Below, one piece after another: positions 44,046 through 53,345 of a DNA stretch of 64,000 bases. A program made the translations under genes and the position numbers. Numbering within the stretch: position 1 is the first letter of the stretch; every line of letters starts with the position of its first letter. The stretch spans positions 496,001 to 560,000 of the forward strand of contig CAVPZU010000001.1 of the NCBI GenBank assembly GCA_963710355.1, given 5' to 3'. The stretch is from Fen-1359 sp963710355. Lineage in GTDB: Bacteria > Planctomycetota > Phycisphaerae > Sedimentisphaerales > Anaerobacaceae. Under the pieces are notes generated by a model that was given only the letters and a program-made list of their open reading frames with translations, made no database searches and was not told the origin of the DNA.

Positions 44046-44335
44046 CAGTCCTTCGACTTTGCTCAGGATAGTGATCCCGCCGCAGGCGGGTCGAACCATA
44101 AAACCACCCGGCCGACAATGCCCGGTGAATTTCAAAAAACAGGCTTAAACGCCTATATACGATATAATAAAACAAGCGTTTGTCAAAAAAAACTTTGACT
44201 GCAAAAGGATAAACAAGCAAGCTGTCAATCTTTCAAAATCGGCAGGTGCAACCAGCAACTTTAGTCTTTTCTTGACCAACAGGATGAAAGAGAACTCTTT
44301 TATGGGGCCTGCTGAAATACAGAACCAATTACAAT

Positions 44336-45100
44336 TCATAAATTAACAGCAAGCCCCCTGCCTGCGAGGTATTCCTTTATTTGCCCTACGGAGAATTGCT
44401 GGAAATGCGTCAAGGACGCCATCAGGACTGCGTCGGCATCGCCGAGGACTATTGCGTCGTAGAAATGTTCGAGGGCCCCAGCCCCGCCGGAGGCAATTAA
44501 GGGGATATTGACGGCATCGCTTACAGCCTTGTTCAGCCGGTTGTCATAGCCTGCCCTGGTGCCGTCGGCATCCATACTTGTTAAAAGGATTTCGCCTGCG
44601 CCGAGTTTTTCGCCTTTGACTGCCCATTCAATCACATCAAGAGCTGTCGGCTCGGTGCCTGCCTTTATGCAGACATTCCAACTGCCGGGACTTCCTGCCG
44701 ACCTGCGGGCATCAATGGCAAGGACGATGCACTGGCTGCCCAAACGCCCGGCTGCTTCTGATATCAGTGTCGGGTCTTGAACGGCAGCGGTATTTATCGA
44801 GACCTTTTCTGCACCGCTGCGCAAAAGCCGGTCAATCTGCTCAATTGACCTGATGCCTCCGCCAACGGTAAAGGGGATAAAAACCTTTTCAGCAACCTTT
44901 TCGACAAGCTCAACAATGGTTCTACGCGAACGAATGGTGGCGGTAATATCGAGAAAGACCAGTTCGTCAGCGCCCTCTTCGCTGTAACGAATGCCGAGTT
45001 CGACGGGGTCGCCGGCATCCTGCAGATTGAGAAAATTAACGCCTTTCACGACCCGATTATCTTTCACATCGAGGCAGGGGATAATTCTTTTTGTAAGCAT
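44336..45100 (-). CDS. hisF: Imidazole glycerol phosphate synthase, cyclase subunit
   Basis: With HisH it converts PRFAR and ammonia to IGP and AICAR in histidine synthesis. A 254-residue TIM barrel: KRIIPCLDVKDNRVVKGVNF, with the catalytic Asp in CLDV, then FLDITATIRSR, IPFTVGGGIRSIE, and the second catalytic Asp in LLTSMDADGTRAGYD. The start ATG 45100 overlaps the hisH stop in a TGATG pair, so translation is coupled. Confidence 0.96.
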   Translation of the reverse strand: MLTKRIIPCLDVKDNRVVKGVNFLNLQDAGDPVELGIRYSEEGADELVFLDITATIRSRRTIVELVEKVAEKVFIPFTVGGGIRSIEQIDRLLRSGAEKVSINTAAVQDPTLISEAAGRLGSQCIVLAIDARRSAGSPGSWNVCIKAGTEPTALDVIEWAVKGEKLGAGEILLTSMDADGTRAGYDNRLNKAVSDAVNIPLIASGGAGALEHFYDAIVLGDADAVLMASLTHFQQFSVGQIKEYLAGRGLAVNL

Positions 45101-45708
45101 CAAGGCCCCTTTTCACAAAACGAAGCAAAATTTTTCAGAACTTGCAGCCCAGCCGGTCCGCTTTTTTCAGGATGAAACTGTGTTCCGTAGATATTATTTT
45201 TCTGGACAGCTGCCGGTAAGTCAAAACCATAATCAGTAAAGGCAATTTTGGCTTCACTATCGATAATTTTTGCATAGAACGAATGGGCGAAATAAAAATG
45301 CCTTTCGCCGCCGAGACCTTTAAAAAGTTCCATATCGTCAGGGGACTTTACCTTGTTCCAGCCCATATGCGGAATAATTCTGCCCGGCGGCAAGGCAATG
45401 ACATCACCGGCTATCAGGCCAAGGCCTTTGTATTGGCCCTGTTCAAAACTTTTGTCGAACAATAACTGATGGCCGACGCAGATGCCAAGGACCGGTTTTC
45501 CGGTCTGTACAAAATCCTTTATAACTTTATCGAGTCGGCCAAGCCGGCTTACCGCATAGCCGAAGGCGGCAACGCCGGGCAGGACGATGCCGTCGGCAGA
45601 GCGGATTTCGCTTTCGAGGCAGCTTAACTTTGCCGGGCAGCCTAAATAGGCAAAGGCATTGCAGACACTGCGGACATTTCCAATATTGTAATCAATTACA
45701 ACAATCAT
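45100..45708 (-). CDS. hisH: Imidazole glycerol phosphate synthase, glutaminase subunit
   Basis: A class I glutamine amidotransferase that feeds ammonia to HisF. 202 residues. The catalytic triad Cys is C77 in VLGICVGHQLLF, and the His and Glu are in GTQFHPEKSG. MIVVIDYNIGNVRSVCNAF and IVLPGVAAFG are family blocks. The adjacent hisF on the same strand confirms the assignment. The remaining his genes are not in this window. A 7-bp array begins right at its 5' side. Confidence 0.96.
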   Translation of the reverse strand: MIVVIDYNIGNVRSVCNAFAYLGCPAKLSCLESEIRSADGIVLPGVAAFGYAVSRLGRLDKVIKDFVQTGKPVLGICVGHQLLFDKSFEQGQYKGLGLIAGDVIALPPGRIIPHMGWNKVKSPDDMELFKGLGGERHFYFAHSFYAKIIDSEAKIAFTDYGFDLPAAVQKNNIYGTQFHPEKSGPAGLQVLKNFASFCEKGP

Positions 45709-45711
45709 AAA

Positions 45712-45753
45712 AAGTCATAAGTCAAAAGTCATAAGTCAAAAGCACAAAGTCAT
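45712..45753. repeat. 7-bp array upstream of hisH
   Basis: Six units aagtcat-aagtcaa-aagtcat-aagtcaa-aagcaca-aagtcat, directly next to the hisH start codon. Confidence 0.85.
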
Positions 45754-45855
45754 TTTAAGGAAAATAAGAAGTCTGAATTATACCATAGAATTATTACTCG
45801 TTCAATCTTAAAGGTCAAATAAGGAAGTCTGATAATGGGTTTAAGCAAAAATCAA

Positions 45856-45883
45856 TTGCTGGCTTCGTCAATTAGCGTATAAT
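45856..45883 (+). promoter_or_regulatory. Candidate glmS promoter
   Basis: TTGCTG (45856-45861), a 16-bp spacer and TATAAT (45878-45883), about 50 bp before the glmS ATG. The leader is too short for a glmS ribozyme, and none is seen. Confidence 0.4.
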
Positions 45884-45934
45884 TAAGAAGCGGCGTTTTT
45901 TGACAAGAAAGACTCCAAATTTAAGGAGAAATAA

Positions 45935-47804
45935 ATGTGCGGAATAGTAGCCTATATTGGCCAAAAGGCGGCTCAGCCGGTCATGATAGAAGGCCTCAAA
46001 AGGCTGGAATATCGCGGTTATGACTCGGCAGGGATTGCCCTGTTAAGAAACGGCAAAATAGAAATCCAGAAGACAAAGGGGAGAATAAGCGACCTCGAAA
46101 AAATCCTCAATGAAACAGATTGTCACGGAGCGCATCGGAATAGGCCATACCCGATGGGCAACGCACGGGGTGCCGAATACCGTTAATGCACATCCTCATA
46201 CGGATTTCAGCGGCAAATTTGCCGTCGTTCATAACGGCATTAGTCGAAAACTACGGGACACTGAAAAAATGGCTCCAGACAGAAGGCGTAAAATTTCTAA
46301 CAGAAACCGATACGGAGGTCATAGCACAACTGATAGGTTATATTTACAGCAAAGGCGAACTGCGGGAATTCGAAATGCAGCGACGGGCAGAACAAATTCG
46401 AATGGGCGGTTCAGCAGGCAATTGGGAAGCTGCACGGCACATTCGGACTGGCGATTCTGTGTTCGGATTATGCAGATACGATAATCGGCGCAAAGAGGGG
46501 AAGCCCGCTGATTTTAGGCGTCGGCGACAATGAATATATACTGGCCTCCGATGCTGCTGCAATTGTAGAACATACGACGCAGGCGATTTATCTGGCCGAC
46601 AACGAAATGGTAACCATAAGCGAAGGCGGATTTCATACTAAGACAATCGACAATGTCGTTATCAGCAAGGAACTTGAACAGATTGAATTTTCGCTCGAAG
46701 CAGATTGAGCTGGGCGGCTTCCGCACCACATGCTCAAGGAGATTTTCGAGCAGCCGACGTCTCTGCAAACCTGTATGGGGGGCAGACTCGACATACAGGG
46801 CAACAGGATAAAATTGGGGGGCGTTGCAAACTATCTGCGTGAGACTGACAAGGACAAAAAGAGTAATATTAACGGCGTGCGGAACGGCTTTTCATGCAGG
46901 CCTGGTCGGCGAGTATTTGTTCGAGCATCTGGCGAGGATTCCGACGGAAACGGAATATGCGAGCGAATTTCGGTACCGCAACCCGATAATCGAAGACGGA
47001 ACGGTTGTGATAGCGATAAGTCAGTCCGGCGAGACAATCGACACGCTGGCAGCTGTCGAAGAAGCGAAAGAGCGGGGAGCAACCGTTCTGGGAATCGTCA
47101 ACGTCGTAGGCTCGACAATAGCAAGAGCAACCGACGCAGGAATATATCTGCACGCCGGGCCTGAAATCGGAGTGGCAAGCACAAAGGCATTTACGGCGCA
47201 GGTCGCTGTTTTGACGATGCTCGCAATAGAACTGGGCAGAAGAAAACATATAAGCAGCACAGACGCCGCATATTACATCGACGAGCTTTCCAAAATTCCG
47301 GATAAAATAAGCCGGATATTACAGTCATCGGAAGAAATCAAAAAAATTGCCGCTGCCAACATCAACAAGAACAACTGGCTGTTCCTCGGACGTGGATTCA
47401 ACTATCCGGTTGCACTCGAAGGCGCTTTGAAGCTGAAAGAAATCAGCTATATTCACGCAGAGGGGCTGCCGGCGGCAGAAATGAAGCACGGCCCGATAGC
47501 GCTGATTGTCGATGGGATGCCGGCTGTGTTCATCGCTACTGCGGGTCCGCAATATGAAAAAATTATGGGTAATATCGAGGAGGTGCGTGCCCGCGGAGGT
47601 AAAATAATAGCGGTTGCAACCGAGGGTGACGAGACAATCAAAAAATATGCCGAGCACTTAATAACAATCCCTGATGCACCTGAGATATTGCAGCCGCTTC
47701 TTACTGTAATCCCGCTCCAACTGCTTGCCTATCATGCAGCGGTTTTGCGGGGATACGATGTTGATAAACCCCGCAATCTTGCCAAAAGCGTTACCGTGGA
47801 ATAA
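45935..47804 (+). pseudogene. glmS: Glucosamine-6-phosphate synthase, about six frameshifts
   Basis: Makes glucosamine-6-phosphate from fructose-6-phosphate and glutamine, the entry to peptidoglycan and LPS amino sugars. All parts are present, in order, in changing frames: the glutaminase N-terminus (MCGIVAYIGQKAAQPVMIEG with nucleophile Cys2), RIGIGHTRWATHGVPNTVNA, ENYGTLKKWLQTEGVKFL, AVQQAIGKLHGTFGLAILCS, HHMLKEIFEQPTSLQTC, then an intact isomerase half (ILTACGTAFHAGLVGEYLFE, AISQSGETIDTLAA, EGLPAAEMKHGPIALI). Breaks near 46123, 46238, 46365, 46705 (two compensating) and 46842 can each be repaired by one base. The gene is normally essential and the protein is otherwise well conserved, so sequence error is more likely than decay. 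AAGGAG precedes the ATG. Confidence 0.85.
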
Positions 47805-47825
47805 AGAGTGACGGAGGCAAAAGTA

Positions 47826-48552
47826 GTGACAGGAAGTCAAAGACACCCTTTTCCCTCAAAATCCCTGCCATCGGCTTTTACGCTGGTCGAGATGCTGGTT
47901 GTGACGGGGACAATTGCGACGCTGCTTGCCATTACGCTGCCTTGTTTGAGGGAAGTGCAGACTTATGCAAGGCGGATAAAATGTGTCCACAATTTGAAAC
48001 AAATCGATTTAGGAATGTCGGTTATATTTAAATTCCAATGAAGATACATACCCCTGCGCACAGGACCCACTGCCGTCAGGCAACTGGCTGTGGATGGGCC
48101 GCGGCTGGCGAAAATTTGTCGAGCCATATCTGGGCGGAAAAATTGATGCAAATCACCCGGGCGTGCTGTTGTGTCCGCAGGATATGACAGACAAACAAAA
48201 ATTTGAAGCAACAAGCTACGCCTACTCAATGAGTTTTTATCATAGTCCGCAGCAAATTGATACAATGAGCAGCTCTCAGGACACGTATTCAAATCCGCGG
48301 CCATCAATACCTCAGAAAATATTCGGAGTTAGGAAACCAGCGGAAAAGATTTTAATTGGCGAGTGGAACAGCAATCACTTTCAAACAAAAGGAAAAGATG
48401 ACGGCTGGTGGTGCTGGGAGGGATGCCGGAATTTTCTCTTTGCCGACGGCAGCGTTTATTTTATAGAAGCGAGCGAGATCCGGCAGGCCAACGACAATTG
48501 GCCGGATGCCAATCTGACGGTTGGCGGTATAAAGGGAACAGACTGGCCTTAA
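47826..48552 (+). pseudogene. Prepilin-type N-methylation protein, one frameshift
   Basis: A pseudopilin-like secreted protein of planctomycete type. The N-terminal motif SAFTLVEMLVVTGTIATLLA has the peptidase/methylation site and Glu5, followed by the first pilin helix and IKCVHNLKQIDLGMSV. The frame breaks at about 48030. One base removed from gttatattt continues it as YLNSNEDTYPCAQDPLPSGN and on to FLFADGSVYFIEASEI, the C-terminal DG element of this family. GTG 47826 has GGAGG 8 bases upstream and lies 21 bp after glmS. The role is unknown; such proteins occur in many copies per genome. Confidence 0.7.
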
Positions 48553-48663
48553 AACTATAACGGCCAGTCTGTCAAATAATCTTAAATGCTTTTACTTATT
48601 TATCCCTGCCTGCTGAATTGTCTGAAGCAAATCTTCTGTTACATCCTTAAGTCATCAATTTAT

Positions 48664-49554
48664 TTAATTATAGCCAGGGCCCCAGAATTGAGGTTGCTCT
48701 GAAGCTGATGGTAGACTAAGCTGTGGCCAGAATTGGAATTTGCCATCCCTGTAGTTCGGAGGTACATATCTGTCATCAACAGGTGACTTTACACCCTTAA
48801 TATTCCCTACGTGACCATCAACAAAAATCATATTCATAGTTCCATCGTGAAAAAACCCCGTCGTCATCCTGTGGTGGCCATCTATGGGAAGGTGTAAATC
48901 TTTCACATTAGGGTGTTCAGCATCATAAAACTGAGCTGCATAGCTGGTTTCTCCCATAAGCAAACAGTCTGAAGGATACTTTATCTCATAAAATCTGTAT
49001 TTTCCGCCAGGACCTAATTTTATTTCTGTCGAACCCTTAGAATCATCATAATAACCATTCAAAGCATAACTCGTAAGGCCTTTGTGCGGACAGTTTTTAA
49101 AACCAAGCGGGTAAGGGTCCTTATCTTCTGGGCATAGCCATATTTGAGCATAATTATCTAATGGATCTTGATGAATGTCTTGACCTATATATGGAAGCAA
49201 TGCTATATTCCAAACCCCCAAAGCTTCTTTGAGACTATGAGAATATACCAGTTCCTTGGCAACGATAATCCGATCATCATTGTCATTGGCATAGGTTTTA
49301 AATGCTAAAGCTGTCTGCCACATACGAGATGAGCAGATAACACGGTTGGTAACTTTTCTTGCACCTATCAAAGCTGGAACTGTAATGCTGATTAATAAAC
49401 CAATGATTGAAATGACTACAACTAGTTCACTTAAGGTAAAACCTTTACCGGAACATTTGATATTTAGCCCATGCTTTAGAAAGTTTTTTCCGAAATATGA
49501 AGCAAACCTTGTACTTTTTATAAGCGACATAACCGTTTTCGGTATACTACTCAT
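48664..49554 (-). CDS. Prepilin-type N-methylation protein with H-X9-DG-like tail
   Basis: A 296-residue pseudopilin-like protein. The N-terminal GKGFTLSELVVVISIIGLLI has the Gly/Phe cleavage site and Glu5 of type II secretion pseudopilins, and RVICSSRMWQTALAFKTYAN completes the helix. The C-terminal FFHDGTMNMIFVDGHVGNI resembles the H...DG element common in planctomycete and verrucomicrobial copies. The first 35 residues are an unusually long leader; a start at MSLIKSTRF is possible. It overlaps the upstream dockerin-like gene by 4 bp, so the two are co-translated. Confidence 0.85.
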   Translation of the reverse strand: MSSIPKTVMSLIKSTRFASYFGKNFLKHGLNIKCSGKGFTLSELVVVISIIGLLISITVPALIGARKVTNRVICSSRMWQTALAFKTYANDNDDRIIVAKELVYSHSLKEALGVWNIALLPYIGQDIHQDPLDNYAQIWLCPEDKDPYPLGFKNCPHKGLTSYALNGYYDDSKGSTEIKLGPGGKYRFYEIKYPSDCLLMGETSYAAQFYDAEHPNVKDLHLPIDGHHRMTTGFFHDGTMNMIFVDGHVGNIKGVKSPVDDRYVPPNYRDGKFQFWPQLSLPSASEQPQFWGPGYN

Positions 49555-50384
49555 TTCAGCCAGTTAAAACAGAAAATTTTTAAGTCCTTGTTATCTACAA
49601 TCCCATCCAGATCCAGGCCCGCTGTAAGCTTCTCGCTATCTTTCCAATCAAGGGCAAATATAGCATAATCTATGAAATTTACCACACCATCTTCATTCAG
49701 GTCAGCAACGTTAAGGCATCTGGTGTCGATATCGACTTGATCAATCATGCTCGCTGCCATAAATGGATTTGGATCATACAAAGCTGTGAGGCGAATATAC
49801 TCAAAATCAGGTTGATCATTAGAATCATAAATAGCGGTGATTCGGTACCATTTACCGGTAATACCCTCAGGTTCGTTTAATGCCTCTAAAAATTCTGAGA
49901 CCATATTAAAGCCATTTACCTCAATGAAGTTTGCATCCCTTGCGATTTCTATAGCATAGTTCACAGCTCCATCCTTACGTGCAAAATATGTCATCTGAAT
50001 CCATAGCTGTTCATGCCAGTTTTCATCTCGATAGTTGTTAGGAACAAAAAAGGTAAGATAGCTATTACCCATCCCCCCGTACATACACCTGCGGTCAGTA
50101 GTTAATTGTGGAGGTTTAACATACCAGCCTTTCATCCATTCATGACTGTTTTCAAAACTTATTAACACAGGGTCCCCAAAATCATTAACCCAGTTTGGCT
50201 GACCATCCGCAATCAGAGGTAAAGGCGGCCCATCAAGCTCCATATCAACAGTGCCATTAAAAGCCCAACTCTGGTGGGTAAAATCAACGTTATTCTCCCA
50301 TAGCGGCGGATTACTATAATCAGCAAACAAAGGAGATACTAATATGGCTTGAATGACAAAAACCAAAACAGAGAGTCTTTTCAT
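49551..50384 (-). CDS. Secreted protein with dockerin-like C-terminus
   Basis: A 277-residue protein with a signal peptide (MKRLSVLVFVIQAILVSPLF, cleaved after ADYS or nearby). The middle region looks like a beta-rich, carbohydrate-binding-like domain of unknown specificity (VDFTHQSWAFNGTVDMELDG, NSYLTFFVPNNYRDENWHEQ). The C-terminus has a type I dockerin-like calcium repeat DLNEDGVVNFIDYAIFALDW and a weaker second half LDLDGIVDNKDLKIFCFNW. Such tails are abundant in Sedimentisphaerales, usually with no cohesin partner known. It overlaps the prepilin-like gene (ATGA-type junction), suggesting joint export or assembly. Confidence 0.8.
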   Translation of the reverse strand: MKRLSVLVFVIQAILVSPLFADYSNPPLWENNVDFTHQSWAFNGTVDMELDGPPLPLIADGQPNWVNDFGDPVLISFENSHEWMKGWYVKPPQLTTDRRCMYGGMGNSYLTFFVPNNYRDENWHEQLWIQMTYFARKDGAVNYAIEIARDANFIEVNGFNMVSEFLEALNEPEGITGKWYRITAIYDSNDQPDFEYIRLTALYDPNPFMAASMIDQVDIDTRCLNVADLNEDGVVNFIDYAIFALDWKDSEKLTAGLDLDGIVDNKDLKIFCFNWLK

Positions 50385-50576
50385 TTCTTACCTCTAAATA
50401 CAAAAACAACAACTTAATATGGGATTTCCCATATTAAACGCTTGGCTACGCAACCAAGCCTTTCAATACTACAATAATATCAAAATCTTCCTTGAACTGC
50501 AACCAGATCCTCAGCCTTGGCGTGTTGGTTCTGAAAAAAGAAACGCTAAAAAAATGCCTTGAAATGTTATCTTTTG

Positions 50577-50930
50577 TCAAAATTTTATAAGTATTCCAGA
50601 CTGACTGGTAAGTTTTTCCAGATTTTGAGATGGACATTTTATCACCCATTCAATTTGTTGCTCATCCCTGCTCTCGCCGACTTGTGTGCTAAAATTTAAA
50701 GCTATCTTGATTTCTTTAAGAACAAAACTCGTGTCACGTACCTCCTCTAAACGCACCTTCGATATTGCCCCTGCGCTATATTCAACAGACTGGAATAAAT
50801 TTCCGGACGCTAACCAAAGAGGGATACCCCCTGCCCCGGCTCCAATCTGTCCATGCAAATCTCCGGTAAATTCGAAAATCAAGGAGATAGTATTGTCCTC
50901 TCTGTGCCATAAACACGTTCCAGCACCCAC
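50577..50930 (-). CDS. Hypothetical protein, start uncertain
   Basis: The frame reads GAGTCLWHREDNTISLIFEF, TGDLHGQIGAGAGGIPLWLA and EIKIALNFSTQVGESRDEQQ. It looks protein-like but I recognise no family. GTG 50930 is the first common start, yet the same frame stays open upstream to about 51072 (FYPPRSPWYLKGASSAQAGL and LGLPIVPLASYGFADFETEI), which also looks coding and overlaps the start of the YkgJ-like gene on the other strand. Either the true start is lost through an indel or this is a gene remnant. A further short open stretch follows downstream to 50446 in another frame. Confidence 0.35.
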   Translation of the reverse strand: MGAGTCLWHREDNTISLIFEFTGDLHGQIGAGAGGIPLWLASGNLFQSVEYSAGAISKVRLEEVRDTSFVLKEIKIALNFSTQVGESRDEQQIEWVIKCPSQNLEKLTSQSGILIKF

Positions 50931-51052
50931 TCCATCAATTTCGGTTTCAAAATCCGCAAAACCATAAGAGGCGAGAGGAACAATAGGAAGCCCTAAACCC
51001 GCTTGGGCACTGCTGGCTCCCTTAAGATACCACGGCGAACGAGGTGGATAGA

Positions 51053-51517
51053 ATGAACTGGATATTGATAAAAGCCGTCATAAAGGCCAGGAAAGCAGGT
51101 CTTCTTCATTTGAAGCGTTGCGAAGGCCCGCTGCGGTTTGAATGCCTCGCCAGTAAATGTGCAAAGTGCTGCCTGCTGCTCGGTTCGCCTGTTGTGACGG
51201 AAAAAGAGGCGGAAAAAATCGACCGACAATACATCTTGAAAAATAAATACGGAATGTTTATCAAATCGGAGGGCTGCACCTGCTGTCTGCTGAAAGAAAA
51301 TCTGTGCTCGATTTATCCGAACAGGCCGAGAGGCTGCAGGGAGTATCCGTGGTATAATATTGACGGCCAATTATACTACGATTCAGGCTGTCCGGGGATT
51401 ACAACAGAAGGCGGAAACAATCCCGATGTAAAAACAATTCAACCGTTCGAGAATTTTTTCCCGAGGTCTTCAAAGTTTATTATCGCTCTCATAAAAAAAA
51501 TCTGCCTTAAAGAATAA
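51053..51517 (+). CDS. YkgJ-type cysteine-cluster protein
   Basis: A 154-residue zinc- or iron-chelating domain protein (YkgJ/UPF0153 type). The Cys pattern is FECLASKCAKCCLLLGSPVV, then EGCTCCLLKENLCSIYPNRP, RGCREYPWY and SGCPGIT, eight or more conserved cysteines. The start at ATG 51053 (MNWILIKAVIKARKAG) has GAGGTGG just upstream. Function unknown in the family; metal binding is assumed. Confidence 0.82.
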   Translation: MNWILIKAVIKARKAGLLHLKRCEGPLRFECLASKCAKCCLLLGSPVVTEKEAEKIDRQYILKNKYGMFIKSEGCTCCLLKENLCSIYPNRPRGCREYPWYNIDGQLYYDSGCPGITTEGGNNPDVKTIQPFENFFPRSSKFIIALIKKICLKE

Positions 51518-51616
51518 ACCGGCCTTTATCATTTGACAATTACGTTCCAGCAGTTAAAATATGTCTGATTTCATAAAAAATTATCAAAACATATCTTTTT
51601 TTTGAAAGGGTTAGCA

Positions 51617-51712
51617 ATGTGTAATACCTGCGGGTGTCGAAGCGGAAAAAAGTCAGGTAAATCCAAGGCAAAGGCAAAATCTGCAAAGAGCAAAAAATCC
51701 TCAAAAAAGTAA
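51617..51712 (+). CDS. Small Cys/Lys-rich protein
   Basis: A 31-residue protein, MCNTCGCRSGKKSGKSKAKA followed by a Lys/Ser tail. Three cysteines in CxxCxC could bind a metal, and the basic tail could bind nucleic acid. AAGGG lies 6 bases before the ATG and the frame is closed by TAA. It follows another cysteine-cluster gene. It is too short for usual gene callers. Support is the ribosome site and the non-random composition. Confidence 0.55.
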   Translation: MCNTCGCRSGKKSGKSKAKAKSAKSKKSSKK

Positions 51713-51968
51713 AACCGCCACTGCCCAATAGAAACGCTATTACTTTTTTACGTGACTGACGTTCTCAAGTTGACCGTTTTGTCAAATTAAGTTCTCTGTT
51801 GTTTCCTGCAATGGCAGACCCTCTCAAACAGATACCCTGTTTAACTTGTGCAATTTATATTGCAAGGTGGTTCGCCTACGGCGAATACAATCTTGCGGAA
51901 ATCCACAAAACCGTCTATCATCTGATTTGCAAGGCACCAATAGCCTTAAAAATATACAGGAAAAAGAT

Positions 51969-53333
51969 ATGGCAGAAAAGTATGATATAGTTGTAATAGG
52001 CGGCGGGCCGGGCGGGGCAAGGGCTGCGAGGAGATGTGCTCAAAAGGGGGCAAAGGTTGCTTTAATCGAAAAAGAATTCATCGGGGGAACTTGTCTGAAC
52101 TGGGGATGCATCCCGTCAAATGCGCTGCTCGCATCGGCACATACATTATTGCAGGCCAAAGAGGCAGGCGAAATGGGCATCGATGTTCAGGCGGTCAAAC
52201 CCAACTGGGAAAAGATTCAACAAAGGGTCGAAAAAATTATCGAAAACTTCCGCAAAGGAATGACCCTTACGATGAAAAACAACAAAGTTGCTGTCTTTGG
52301 GGGTCGGGCGATTGCGGTATCGCCGAATCTGGTGCGGGTCGAAACACAAAAAGGACGGATAGAGCTACAAACGGACAAACTGATTATAGCAACCGGCTCT
52401 GATTCGATTCAATTACCTGCTGTACCTTTTGACGGCACAACAATTATCAGCAGTAAAGAGGCATTATTCCAGCCGGAAATACCAAAATCTCTTGCAATCA
52501 TCGGCGGAGGATTTATTGGCTGCGAAATCGGCTGCTTTTATGCCGCTGTCGGATGCAAAGTAACCATTATTGTGCCGCACGACAGAATCCTGCGGCGGGA
52601 AGATGAATGGGTCGGCAAACTATTAGTCAGAGAATTTAAAAAATTGAATATCGATGTATTGACAAACCAAAAAGTCGTGTCGAGCGTAAAACAAAAAGGG
52701 CCTGCGAAAATCAATTTTGAAGGCGGTAAAACGATTGAGGCGGAAAAGGTGCTGGTGGCGGTGGGCAGAAAAGCGAACTGCGACAAGGAAACGATTGATG
52801 CGTTAAGGCTGGAAATGAATGGCTCGGCCATTAAGGTCAACAACAAATTCGAGACAAATGTCCCGGGCGTCTATGCCGTCGGCGATTGTATCGGCACGAC
52901 TTTTCTGGCACACGGCGCCACAGCAGAAGCGGAAATCGCAGCGGCAAATGCCAGCGGCGGCAACGAAAGGATGTATGATTACAATTTAATACCACGAGCG
53001 GCTTTTACATTCCCTGAGGTCGCTGCGGTCGGTAAAACGGAGGAGCAATGCCGTGCCGACGGGCTGGATGTCGCTGTGGGCAAGGCATTTTTTAGAGCGG
53101 GCGGCGGAAGCGTCGCCCAGAATGAAACGGCAGGCGAGGTGAGGGCGATTTGCGACAAGGCGAAACAAAAAATAGTCGGCATAACAATGGTGGGTTCGAG
53201 AGTGACGGAACTTGCGGCGCTGGCGAGGGCATTGATTGGAACGCAGGAAAGAATTTCCAATATTTGTTTCCCGCATCCAACGGTTTCAGAAGTGGTGCAG
53301 GAAGCGATTGAAAACGCACTGGGGAAAAAATAG
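51969..53333 (+). CDS. lpdA: Dihydrolipoyl dehydrogenase (E3)
   Basis: The FAD-dependent disulfide oxidoreductase that re-oxidises lipoamide in 2-oxoacid dehydrogenase or glycine-cleavage complexes. 454 residues. FAD motif YDIVVIGGGPGGARAARRC, redox-active disulfide GGTCLNWGCIPS, NAD motif LAIIGGGFIGCEIGCFYAAV, GVYAVGDCIG, and C-terminal catalytic FPHPTVSEVVQEA. ATG 51969 is the family start, with AGGAAAA upstream. It is followed by lipB and lipA, a lipoylation operon. Confidence 0.94.
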   Translation: MAEKYDIVVIGGGPGGARAARRCAQKGAKVALIEKEFIGGTCLNWGCIPSNALLASAHTLLQAKEAGEMGIDVQAVKPNWEKIQQRVEKIIENFRKGMTLTMKNNKVAVFGGRAIAVSPNLVRVETQKGRIELQTDKLIIATGSDSIQLPAVPFDGTTIISSKEALFQPEIPKSLAIIGGGFIGCEIGCFYAAVGCKVTIIVPHDRILRREDEWVGKLLVREFKKLNIDVLTNQKVVSSVKQKGPAKINFEGGKTIEAEKVLVAVGRKANCDKETIDALRLEMNGSAIKVNNKFETNVPGVYAVGDCIGTTFLAHGATAEAEIAAANASGGNERMYDYNLIPRAAFTFPEVAAVGKTEEQCRADGLDVAVGKAFFRAGGGSVAQNETAGEVRAICDKAKQKIVGITMVGSRVTELAALARALIGTQERISNICFPHPTVSEVVQEAIENALGKK

Positions 53334-53345
53334 GAAGATACTGTT

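Noticed and set aside
45884..45934. A glmS ribozyme in the glmS leader
   Set aside because: The leader is only about 50 nt and shows none of the ribozyme core.
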